Positions 45,475 to 55,222 of a stretch of 64,000 bases of DNA are shown one piece after another (the first letter of the stretch is position 1; each line of letters begins with the position of its first letter). A program made the translations under genes and the position numbers. Below the pieces are notes generated by a model. The model had not been told where the DNA came from. It was given only the letters and a program-made list of their open reading frames with translations, and did no database searches. Source of the DNA: Rotaria macrura (Eukaryota; Rotifera; Eurotatoria; Philodinida; Philodinidae); assembly GCA_900239685.1 (NCBI GenBank), contig OENT01000078.1:175317-239316 (forward strand), written 5' to 3'.

Positions 45475-46452
45475 CAGAGGTGGGCGGGGCATCGATTTTT
45501 GGCTCCCCACGGGTCCCGGCCCGCTGCGCTTGGCAACCCGCCTCGCCGATCCCCGTGAGTAATTTTTCTAAACGTTCCCCGCCTCGCTCGTACCCCGTCC
45601 AACCTTCGCCCTGCCTCGCCCGCGCCCCGTAGAGACGCACGGTCCGGGTCCCCGTCCACCCCGCCAATTTTCTGGCGGGCCCGCCCCGCACCCGTGAAAC
45701 CCGTAGAAAGTTTTCTTCATTCCTTATTTTATTATCAGTGATCTATTCTTCATGGAGATGGTTTCACATGATTGACTTTGTGATTTTCGACAAGTACATA
45801 TTTCTCTGGTTGTTCTTTCAAAAGCATCTTGATATTGAATGGATTGTATTTGATATTACTCGATGAACATTGATCAAGACATGTAGAATTATTTGAATAT
45901 GAGCGAGTGGTATTCAATGTCATCGAACTATCAAACGATTCTTCATCAGATGATAAAGCATGTAATTCCATCAATGCCATTGATAAGAGAGTCAATTGAT
46001 TCTATATATTAATTGTAAATATCGAATGCTTTTTTTGTTGATTCTATCCCTATTTAGCATAAATCCAATAATCGAAATATGAGAAAAGATAAGGAAAGGA
46101 AGAAACAAAGAAGTCAGCTTGTCGCTGTTGATTGGATGAAAATAATGAACCAATCAATATATGCGTCGTAGCGTATATGTAGAATAATGAAATCTATCGA
46201 AAAACATTTTCACAGTCCTTCATCGTTCCCCGCAGAAATTCTGTACCCGCCCGCCCCCGTCCAAATCCATCCTCGCCCCGCCCGAGCCCCGCAGACTTTT
46301 ACAATTTCCAAACCCGCCTCGCCCGCCCGTATCTTGAAGAGAACCCGTGCCCCGAAAATCCCGAAGAAATTTAAAAAATGGCTCCCCGCGGGGCCCGTGC
46401 CACGTGGCCCCGCAGGGCCCGCGGGTTGAAACCCGTGACCCGCCCACCTCTG
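45475..46452 (-). mobile_element. 978-bp deleted hAT-like element with GC-rich ends
   Basis: Terminal inverted repeats CAGAGGTGGGCGGG / CCCGCCCACCTCTG, with a perfect 8-bp target duplication CTGTGTAC (45467-45474, 46453-46460). Both ends (about 45475-45700, 46230-46452) are very GC-rich, packed with CCCGCCCC/CCCGTG-like motifs, in sharp contrast to the host. The AT-rich middle holds a minus-strand 81-codon frame (45995-45750, ...KYNPFNIKMLLKEQ...) that may be a remnant of the N-terminal region of a hAT transposase (inference). The element sits in the VWA domain of the pseudogene. Confidence 0.88.
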
Positions 46453-47242
46453 CTGTGTACAGCGAAGAGAACGTTCATAAAGCAGATCAATTCACAAAAC
46501 AGATGCATGAGAATTTGGGTGGAACAGAATTGGCGAGTTGGATGTCGAATTTATTTATTTATTCTTTAGAATAATTTCCTCTTTCTTTTAAAGTTTAAAC
46601 CGCTTCAATGGCTCGAAAATAATCGACCTAAACACGTTCGCACTCGATAAATCTTTCTTTTGACTGATGGAGAAATATCCAATATTGATCAAGTGCTCAA
46701 CGTATGTCGTTCGATGTCGATGCTCACTCGAATTTTTTCTTTTGGTTTGGGCGATTCACCTTGTCGTTCTCTAGTCAAAGGTTTTGCACGTGCTACCCTT
46801 GTAATCAGGAAACGCATTTTAGACGCAGCTAGATGCGTTTATGTTGCAAATTTCGGCGTCCTGATGCGTTTCAGTATCGAGTGATGATAAAAACGCCGAT
46901 AAATGCGTTTTTTAATTATCCTTTTAAACGCGTTTACAGAACTTCGAGGAGCTTTTCAGTGTTAATCAGAGCAAGCGCATACAAACGCGCTTAAATTCTT
47001 ATTTTAAAACGCGTGTGAACGCAATCTGTGTCTTTTCTTGCGTTAGATCGTGTATCACGATGGAAACGCAATTTTTTTGCTAACCAATAAACGCAGTAAA
47101 ATCGAAAAAGTAGATAAAACGCGTTTCTTGGAGGTATGAGTGAGTTCATGAAATGCCGAAAACGCTCTTTATTACACTGATTTCCGAAACACAACTGAAT
47201 TCATAGTTAAATAGTAGGTAATATCAATGAAGAGTAGTCATA

Positions 47243-47357
47243 CATGCACCAAATCTAATACTTTTGGTTTTGAGGTTTTTGTTTTGAAATGCGTCAAAAA
47301 GATTATATTTCCAAAATAAAAACCAAAACTTCCAACCAGTTTTGATTTTGGTGCATG
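47243..47357. repeat. Nested ~115-bp hairpin repeat
   Basis: Ends CATGCACCAAAT / ATTTTGGTGCATG are inverted, and the interior has further pairing (CTTTTGGTTTTGAGG against AAAACCAAAACTTCC). Probably a tiny inverted-repeat element nested in the larger insertion; no target duplication is clear. Confidence 0.5.
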
Positions 47358-47691
47358 CCTAAGAATGGCAGCTATCGAAAGCTGCATTTATACAAAAATA
47401 GGCTTGGGTGAAACGGAGTTTGCTCTAGCTAAAGTACTTAATTACCCTGTAGCAAATTCTTAGTGTTATATTTCGTCGTTGGAAATTGTTGTTAGCGGTA
47501 AAAAAGTCCCTTATTGATTCAGTTAAGTAAGAAAGAAATTTATTTAGTTTTATTGAATACGTATATGATATCCATGATATTTTTTCTTTTGAGCTGTAAA
47601 ATTCGGTCTTCGTTTATGTGTTAAGGATTGAATCAAATAAGGTTTGGTTTAACAGATTAATTTTATCAAATGAGTATTTCTGTGATAATGC

Positions 47692-48310
47692 NNNNNNNNN
47701 NNNNNNNNNNNNNNNNNNNNNNNNNNNNNNNNNNNNNNNNNNNNNNNNNNNNNNNNNNNNNNNNNNNNNNNNNNNNNNNNNNNNNNNNNNNNNNNNNNNN
47801 NNNNNNNNNNNNNNNNNNNNNNNNNNNNNNNNNNNNNNNNNNNNNNNNNNNNNNNNNNNNNNNNNNNNNNNNNNNNNNNNNNNNNNNNNNNNNNNNNNNN
47901 NNNNNNNNNNNNNNNNNNNNNNNNNNNNNNNNNNNNNNNNNNNNNNNNNNNNNNNNNNNNNNNNNNNNNNNNNNNNNNNNNNNNNNNNNNNNNNNNNNNN
48001 NNNNNNNNNNNNNNNNNNNNNNNNNNNNNNNNNNNNNNNNNNNNNNNNNNNNNNNNNNNNNNNNNNNNNNNNNNNNNNNNNNNNNNNNNNNNNNNNNNNN
48101 NNNNNNNNNNNNNNNNNNNNNNNNNNNNNNNNNNNNNNNNNNNNNNNNNNNNNNNNNNNNNNNNNNNNNNNNNNNNNNNNNNNNNNNNNNNNNNNNNNNN
48201 NNNNNNNNNNNNNNNNNNNNNNNNNNNNNNNNNNNNNNNNNNNNNNNNNNNNNNNNNNNNNNNNNNNNNNNNNNNNNNNNNNNNNNNNNNNNNNNNNNNN
48301 NNNNNNNNNN
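47692..48310. other. Assembly gap (619 N)
   Basis: Run of N. Predicted frames across it are artefacts. It falls within the third insertion of the pseudogene, consistent with a repeat that the assembler could not close. Confidence 1.
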
Positions 48311-48404
48311 AAATCAAGATAAGTCGACAACTCTATTCGTAAACTTATCGAAGACACTGTAAAATGATGAATTCATCTGATTTATGAAGATGATAACAAT
48401 ATCC

Positions 48405-48480
48405 AGCTATGTATGGCTCAGCGCAAGTTATGTTCGGCTTGTAATCAACAGTTCATGGGTTCAAATCTTGGTTCACGCTA
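48405..48480 (+). other. tRNA-like pol III box sequence (weak)
   Basis: An A-box-like TGGCTCAGCGC (48414-48424) and a B-box-like GGTTCAAATC (48458-48467) are spaced as in a tRNA. The anticodon and T stems pair poorly, so this is at most a tRNA-derived relic within the inserted element, possibly from a SINE. Confidence 0.25.
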
Positions 48481-50099
48481 TCGATCGAAAAATTACCACT
48501 CTGTTGCTCATGGTATTTGGTTGTTATATCATAGCTTAATATGATGCGTCGGCTCAATTCCGACACAGAGTGATGATGATTTTTAATTTTTTTTGGGGAA
48601 AAACGTAAACGCGTTCTAACTCATCTTGTATGCAGACGAGCTTAGACGCGTTTGATTTTGGATGCGTTCCCACGCTTGAAAATGTTGCGTTTTGGACGGG
48701 TCCTAACGCGTCTTCAAATGCGAACGCGTTATGGTAGGTTAAGTTACTAAACGAGTGTAGACGCGTCAGGTTACCTTGGGCACGTCTGCACCCCCGAAAA
48801 TGTTGCATTCTAGATGCGTCCTGATGCGTGAAGTGCTATCATTCACAAACGCTTGGAGACGCGTTACGACTCGAAAAAAAGTTACATGGGTACCAATGGA
48901 CGCTTTGTACTCATTCCACCTAACGAAACTGTTGATTTATATGTCGGTGAACAATTACAAAAAGCTTTACAATCTTGTATAATTGATGTTCAAGTAAAAT
49001 GGCATCTGAATACATCTGTCATGAGTGCCCTGACAAAGTTACCACTGGCTTATGGTAATGTTCGTTTGATTGTTTATGCACTAACTATAATGATGAAACG
49101 TCGACGTTCGATGCTGATTCAGCTGTAACATTGTATACGGACTAACAAAAAGTAAGCGAAGCAAAAATCGATCGTGTTTCTTTTGTAAGCAACGCTGGTG
49201 TGATAGCTCGACTGACAGCTAAAGCACTGATAATTGAATTACAACATGCTAAAATTCCATGAACCGATACTGACAGTTCATTACAAAGTTGGTTTCGAAA
49301 ATATAATCATCCCTCAACAACTGATAACGAGCAAGAAATGACCAACAAGAAAATTATTGAACTTTCACCCAAATATAAAATTCTTAGTCCACGCTCGGCA
49401 TTCGTGGTTGTTGAGAGACGAATGAATATAAGTAATGCCGGAATGGTCTTACGTGAAGTACCGATTGCAATTTCAGACAATGACCAACATTTACAACGAC
49501 CTCATTCGCATAATTCTTCTCGTCCTATATCATCCATCAGATCGATATCTAGCTGTTCAAAAACATCAGCCAAAAGATTGATAGCCATGCCCGTATCCTC
49601 CGCAATCTGTATGAGACGCATGGAATCAAACAAGTTTGATAGTGCACCAAGATCGTCATCTACTTTAATTGGGAATAGCGTTCAACATTTTCAGCATACT
49701 AGTGCGATGTTCTCCACAAGTTCTAATAAAAACACATACTTAACAAACGAACATCAAGAGAATGATATTATACAAACGGTTGAAGATGTTTGGCCAACCT
49801 ATGATCGAAACGTTGTTCGTTTCTTGATCAATAAACAAAAGTTCGATGGTCTATGGAAATTAGATGGAAACATAATCGAAAAATTGAGTGGAAAATCTCT
49901 GATAAGTTTTACATCAACGGATAATAATGAAATGTTCATGCCATCTTTTATTGTTATCATTCTAGAAACTCGTTATGAATCGTTATCTATAATGTGGTAT
50001 GGTGTGGTACAAAAAGCAAGTCAACGTCTCTTCGAATTGCTTGGGCAAAATAGTAAACAATTGAATTCTTTTATGGAAAACATTCGTCAACAACTGTGA

Positions 50100-53000
50100 A
50101 TGCATGCTGGAATAGATGTATACGAGCATTGCAGCATCTGCACAAATGATGAGTAGCTCATGAGTCGATGCTTTAAAAAAATTATTGAGAGTATCTGATT
50201 TTGTTTTCATATGTTCGAATCATGTTCATTGATTTTAGAAAATAAAATGTCCTTCTAAATTCTAAAAAATATTTTTTTTGGCAGAATTATTCAATGTTAT
50301 GTTCATCTGAGGAAGAAAGCTACTTCCATGCAAAAATTAAGAATGTTATCGACATTATCATTGAATATTTATCTTAAAACTAATCTAGTCAAGACTTCAA
50401 TTATTTCTGTATACAGATACCATCGATGATTAGAAAGAATTATGAAACCTTCAAATATTGCTACTTTTTGAGTAACTAAATACAACTGCTTGAACAAGTC
50501 GAAACATCCTATGTATTGATCGCCTTGAGAAGTTTTTAATTTAAAAAATGTTGATGCTCCCTATTGGTATTGATATGAGCTTTTGTTTAGCCGTCGCAAT
50601 CGAGAAACACATAATATAATTGAAGAATGTTGATGCTACTTTTTAACTTGTGTTCATAACACAAAGTAGATAGGATTGTGAGGGAGTCAGAAATTATTAT
50701 CACCTACAAAGTTATCAAATGTGTAACATAAACTAATAGGTTTTTTCAGTGATCTGCTCAATATATTACAAAAATATGTAATTCATGCTGTAACTTGCAG
50801 ATGAATCTTTCAACTTCAAAATTCTTTCAGATATAGGATTTGTTAGTAACTTCTTGTCAGCAAACAGACAATTTCTATAGTCCTCCTGAGACGACTGAAG
50901 AATTCGATGCCAATGCTTTTGTCACATGTAACTTTCCAAAATTGATAAATGCGAAAAAGAGTTCATGTTTTATTTTTCAAGTTGAAATAATTTCTCTACC
51001 ATATCTAACGAACAGCTTTTCTAAGCTGTTCTTTTAAAAACATGAAGTGAATGCATCGATTTACTTATCAGCAACTGTAACTGGATTCCTAATGAATTAT
51101 TTCGCAATAAAAAATGTACAATATTGTTAGCTCGCTTCGTCGAGCTTTACGTTTTATTCCCCCAAAATAGAAAAACACACACATATTTATATGCGGGGAG
51201 GAAGAAAGAGAAGAAGAATAGAGAGAGAGAAAACAACAATGGTGATGGTAAGGAGAAAAGAGGAGAGATACATTCAACACTAGAGAGGTACAATCGAGGG
51301 GCCAGTCGTGCTAACTACCGTTAACAGATATTAAACGAGCGGACTAACTAAGTATAGCCAGTATATTGAATTCGTTCAAAATACGATGAAGAGAACTGTG
51401 CTACCTATAAACACATATTAGTCACCATTCTGCGTTTTGATGTCATAGCGATGCCATGACATTTCGACATTCGTTCGTTTGATACCATGTTTTTAGGATA
51501 AGTTGAAATTGCAATGCAACAGACAAAATGACATTTTATAGGGAATCTACGTATGAAGTAATTGTGAAAATACAGAGGGCGCTACATAAAATTAATATGA
51601 CGATATCAAGCTAGCTCGTTTACTTTTATTTCATTCATACTGTTGCTCGGTGCAATAAACACAGAAGAGAAAGAGAAGAATATTATTATGACTGTAGCAA
51701 CGACACGCGTTCACATGCAGAGAGAGAGAGCAAAGGTAACGCAAGATTTTTCATAGTAACATATTTCACAGGCAAAGATTGTGTCGAAAAATAGTAGAAA
51801 AAAATAGTGCTTATAATAGTGTACTTGCTTGAATCATTCTGTTTTTATCACAATATCAAGCACGATATCAATGACCATCTGTTTTCTACTAGGAATAGAA
51901 TGATCAAGTAAAGTGAAATTAAAGATGATTTTAATTTCGTGCATTAGAGTTCTTCCATAAAAATTTCATATTCTCGTAGAACGTGAGCTGTACTTCTTTC
52001 AAATAAGCTTTATTATCGCTCTTCATATGTTCCTACATCAATAGAATCAATATTATGTAGGAAGAAATATCTTTTCACTATTTGAATCACACAAGGTGGT
52101 TGTTTTATTGTTAGTGGAATTTTATTTCCAGGTTTTGTTTTCATAAGGATACTGTCAGCGAATAAGACTATCGCTTATTATTGTTGATATTGTGAAATAA
52201 AACGTCACTCGTCGTTATCAAGTAAGCACAATAGATGCTTGACTCATCAACACAAATAGAAAGATAAGATGCACTGTATCGATAAACAAGGAGTAGCTTT
52301 TCAAAACTTGGTTGTTTATAAATCAAGAGTTTGCAAAAATGCTTTTTTAATGAAAACCATTAGTTTTTCTAGCTAGCTTGACACTTTGTAAGCAGTAATA
52401 CAGGCTGACATCCTCTTCATGAACCTTGAATTTAGAAATCTTAATCAGTAAATGACTTTGAGGTGTAGCTGCATGTGCATGAATAATAGGGTTTGCTTTC
52501 ATGCGTATAAAAGAAAACCATGAAATAAATTACTGATAGAAGTTAAATAATCAAGCCATTTGAGTGCATGCAACTAGTATTGTTTTATCTTCGTGTATTA
52601 TTACTATTAATGACTCAACTTTCAATTGACAATCCTTGAAAATAGAAATTTGTTCAAGTTTTTAAAAGAACCCACATGATTGGTGTTATTTTTTCACTGA
52701 CATTTAAATAATCGTTATGTACTTTGACCTTGTGCATGTTCTCGAATCATATTAAAACCAGTGGCCTTCTTATTTTAAGAATCTCGCACTTATGATTTGT
52801 TGTCGTTTTCTTTCAATTGTATGCTACTGCACTAAATACTAGAAAATCAACTAGTTCAAGGTTACACTAGACAACATAAATTGCATCTCAAAAAAATTAG
52901 AGAGATGCAGAACACTATAAATTTAAACAATTTTTAAACATGAACTAATTTTTCATTTCTCTCTCGATGATACTTTGAAGTTTAAAACAACGGGAGTAAT

Positions 53001-53823
53001 ATTGAACATAGTTTAGATTTTTTCTCATCACTTAATAATAGTATTGACAGTTGATCTAAAATAAAAGAAGATTCACTTATGAAGAATATCGTACGAAAGA
53101 TTCGTTTCAAGCTTCAAATAGAACTTCCCATCTAATTAGAACGGATGACTTTTCAAAATTTGCATATGTCAGTTAGCGAAATTTTACTGGATTCTTTATC
53201 AAAGACTAGTAATCAACTGCATATCAAATGGAAAACCAATTTGCAAGCTTTGATTTTTGAAGTTTTGCTGATGCAGAGCTCTAAATAGAATGGGTGAATT
53301 TTCTCTAGAATGACAGGAAACACTTGAGAACTTGCAAATTTAAAAATGCACTATTTTCTTATAAAGTTGTAAGGTAAAACTAAAAAAGTTACTTTTCTCA
53401 GTGATCTGAAATGCAATAAAATTCTTTTTCAACAAATTCAGGAATATTTTGATAGATCAACAGTTAAGTCTGAGACACACCATGAATTCTCAAACTTTTT
53501 ACTGTTGACTAATGTTGATTAAGTCAACTGGGTGTAGAACAAAAGCATTTTCACGCCCTAAAAAATTATATTTGTTAACTATTGGAATTTTTAAATTGAT
53601 TTCACATTTCATTCAGCATATTGAATGTGTTAGCTGAAGATTTAATGTAATCAGATCCGATATTTTTCGTTGTTTTTCCTTTCATTGAATTAGATACTTT
53701 ATCTGAGAAATCAAAGTCAAAGAACAATTAACATTAGTCCTAACATTTATTCCGTACTTGTACGGTGAAGACAACTATTCATTGATCTGTCGTTAACTAA
53801 ATTTATTCGATATACTCTCATCT
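50100..53823. other. Intergenic, no gene recognised
   Basis: AT-rich sequence with a purine-rich run (about 51195-51275). An open stretch at 50840-51037 has no recognisable domain. The 3' end of this stretch should hold the promoter of the ceramidase gene. Confidence 0.5.
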
Positions 53824-54807
53824 ATGTCGATTTCCCGCGTACTACTTGCTTTGCTATTCCGGATAGTTTTAATTGAAGCACGATCGATTTCAACTGTCAA
53901 GACTCATCGATCAGATGTAAAACATTTTGAATCTAAACTCGATACGACGGTAGGCTATTGGTCACCTAGTACAAGTTCGATTGATTGGTGTGAACGAAAT
54001 TATGTTGTAACACAATATATTGCAGAATTTTGGAATTGTATTTCAAGTTTGGTCATGTGTTTATTAGCAGGAATATTATTCGTTCAAGGTTTATACAATC
54101 AAATAGAAAAACGATTCCTTTTTCTTTCTTTATCGTTTGGTATCGTTGGATTCGGCTCTGCTTATTTTCATGGTACATTGACCCATTTTGGTCAAATGGC
54201 AGACGAATTGCCGATGGTCTATTCAATGATCATTTGGTGGTTTATCTTATACAGAATGGATCAATTCAATAAAGTACGAGACAAAAGCTATGCACTTGAC
54301 TTGGCAATCGTATTAGGAATATTTTATGGCGCTTTGTGGACCTATTTACACAGTTTACAAACATTTGTCATTATATTTCAGGTGCATTTCACATTGATGG
54401 TATTAGGAGGAATAGGAAAATTAATGTTTTTATATCGACAAACACAACATCATACAAAGACTGTATTATATTTAATCGTGGCATACGTGGGTTTATTAAT
54501 TCCAGCCTTGATATGTTGGATTATGGATCAACAATTATGCGAACGAATGAATAGTACTAATGGGTTTAATCCACAGCTACATGCTTGGTGGCATCTGATC
54601 TGTGCCATTGATGCTCATGTTGGAATCGTTTGTGGTGAAGCATTGCGTCTTTTATCGATGAAATATCAACAGCATGAGATAAAACATGGAGAATCTAGAA
54701 AAGAACAATTTCGACCAGATGATCACTTACAAATCGTCTTTTATTTAGGGTTACCTTTTCTAGATTATTCTGTTAGTAAAAAAACTAAAGAAACAAAGAA
54801 GCAGTAA
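53824..54807 (+). CDS. ACER: Alkaline ceramidase (ACER family), intron-less
   Basis: Membrane amidase that hydrolyses ceramide to sphingosine and a fatty acid in the ER/Golgi. 327 residues from ATG 53824 to TAA. Diagnostic order: GYWSPSTSSIDWCERNY (44-60), YIAEFWNCISSL (65-76), a 7-TM body, FGSAYFHGTLT (110-120) followed by ADELPM (126-131), and LHAWWHLICAIDAH (252-265). His116, His253 and His257 match the three zinc ligands of the family, and Asp127 the conserved acid. A short hydrophobic leader (residues 5-17) precedes the usual family N-terminus, so this protein may start further upstream than vertebrate ACERs; the next Met codon would fall inside the domain, which supports this start. The tail is Lys-rich (KKTKETKKQ). 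Lack of introns in an intron-rich genome suggests a retrocopy or lineage-specific loss. Confidence 0.95.
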   Translation: MSISRVLLALLFRIVLIEARSISTVKTHRSDVKHFESKLDTTVGYWSPSTSSIDWCERNYVVTQYIAEFWNCISSLVMCLLAGILFVQGLYNQIEKRFLFLSLSFGIVGFGSAYFHGTLTHFGQMADELPMVYSMIIWWFILYRMDQFNKVRDKSYALDLAIVLGIFYGALWTYLHSLQTFVIIFQVHFTLMVLGGIGKLMFLYRQTQHHTKTVLYLIVAYVGLLIPALICWIMDQQLCERMNSTNGFNPQLHAWWHLICAIDAHVGIVCGEALRLLSMKYQQHEIKHGESRKEQFRPDDHLQIVFYLGLPFLDYSVSKKTKETKKQ

Positions 54808-54971
54808 ATAATGAACTACGACTCTTGCCTTACTATCGTTGAAATGGCTTAAATGATGGATAAAGTTACGCTAAGAATAGTTTGAAGAAGAAAAAAAGCT
54901 GGAATTTGAAAAATTTACATGCTAAAACTTTGCGTGACTGTTCTTTTATCTTAGGAAAATAAATTCAAAAG

Positions 54972-55222
54972 CCCAGGTCAATCAAAACGGATATCCGTTA
55001 CGGACCGTTGAATGGACGCAGTTATACGGACCGTAATATCATTAAAATAGGGCCGTATACGGCCGTATTTTCACAGTATACGATCCTTTATTACTGTGCC
55101 CAGAAATAGTACCGTATACGGAGCCGTATACTGTGAAAATACGGTAGTCTACGGCCCTATTTTAATGATGTTACGGTCCGTATAAATGCGTCCACTAAAC
55201 GGTCCGTATCGTTCGACCTGGG
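54972..55222. mobile_element. 251-bp near-palindromic element, CCCAGGTC family
   Basis: Ends CCCAGGTC / GACCTGGG. The two halves are inverted copies (TCATTAAAATAGGGCCGTA pairs with TACGGCCCTATTTTAATGA) and contain repeated CCGTATACGG-like palindromes. No ORF. Target duplication not clear. Shares ends and motif with 60632-60955. Confidence 0.8.

Larger units (their letters stand above)
46798..48890. mobile_element. Element with ACGCGT-rich ends, inserted in the VWA pseudogene
   Basis: About 2.1 kb, including a 619-bp assembly gap. Host sequence on both sides joins as ...ARAT|NGRFV.... Short repeats flank it (TACC at 46794-46797 and 48891-48894, extended imperfectly to GTGCTACC / TGGGTACC). 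The termini share TGTAA in inverted orientation. Both subterminal regions (46805-47120, 48600-48870) carry many AACGCGTT/ACGCGT palindromes. The class is unclear: hAT-like if the duplication is 8 bp. A smaller hairpin element (47243-47357) is nested inside. Confidence 0.6.
44282..50099 (+). pseudogene. VIT-VWA domain protein pseudogene split by three insertions
   Basis: Relatives pair a VIT domain (as in inter-alpha-trypsin-inhibitor heavy chains) with a von Willebrand A domain. Pieces in order: VIT 44299-44681 (VEATIPRFAPDVTVQQIFRN, then TVYCFPIED) and 44877-45005; linker to 45290; VWA start NEFVFVVDCTGPM at 45298-45336, where the metal site is DxTxP instead of DxSxS; 45405-45466; 46461-46790 (HENLGGTEL, FLLTDGEISN, TRIFSFGLGDSP); 48895-49140 (GRFVLIPPNETVDLYVGEQ); C-terminal region 49338-50099. 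Inserted elements occupy 44682-44868, 45475-46452 and about 46798-48890. Removing the first two together with one copy of each 8-bp target duplication restores frame, so they hit a coding exon. Independent in-frame stops (for example TAA near 45008, TAG near 45102, TAA at 45368-45370) and a frameshift near 49090 confirm that it is dead. No start codon is evident. Confidence 0.85.

Noticed and set aside
45413..45691. Arg/Gly-rich minus-strand frames
   Set aside because: They come from the GC-rich end of the hAT-like element and overlap the host VWA codons and the target duplication.
46187..46574. Pro-rich plus-strand frames
   Set aside because: GC-rich terminal repeat of the same element running into the pseudogene; no domain.
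47614..48362. Four frames of more than 200 codons
   Set aside because: Almost entirely N; artefacts of the assembly gap.
44282..50099. Stops in the VIT-VWA gene as evidence for a reassigned TAA=Gln code
   Set aside because: Several TAA fall where Gln is plausible, but TAG, TGA and frameshifts also occur, and the intact PFKFB, ceramidase and channel genes use normal stops; ordinary decay explains it.
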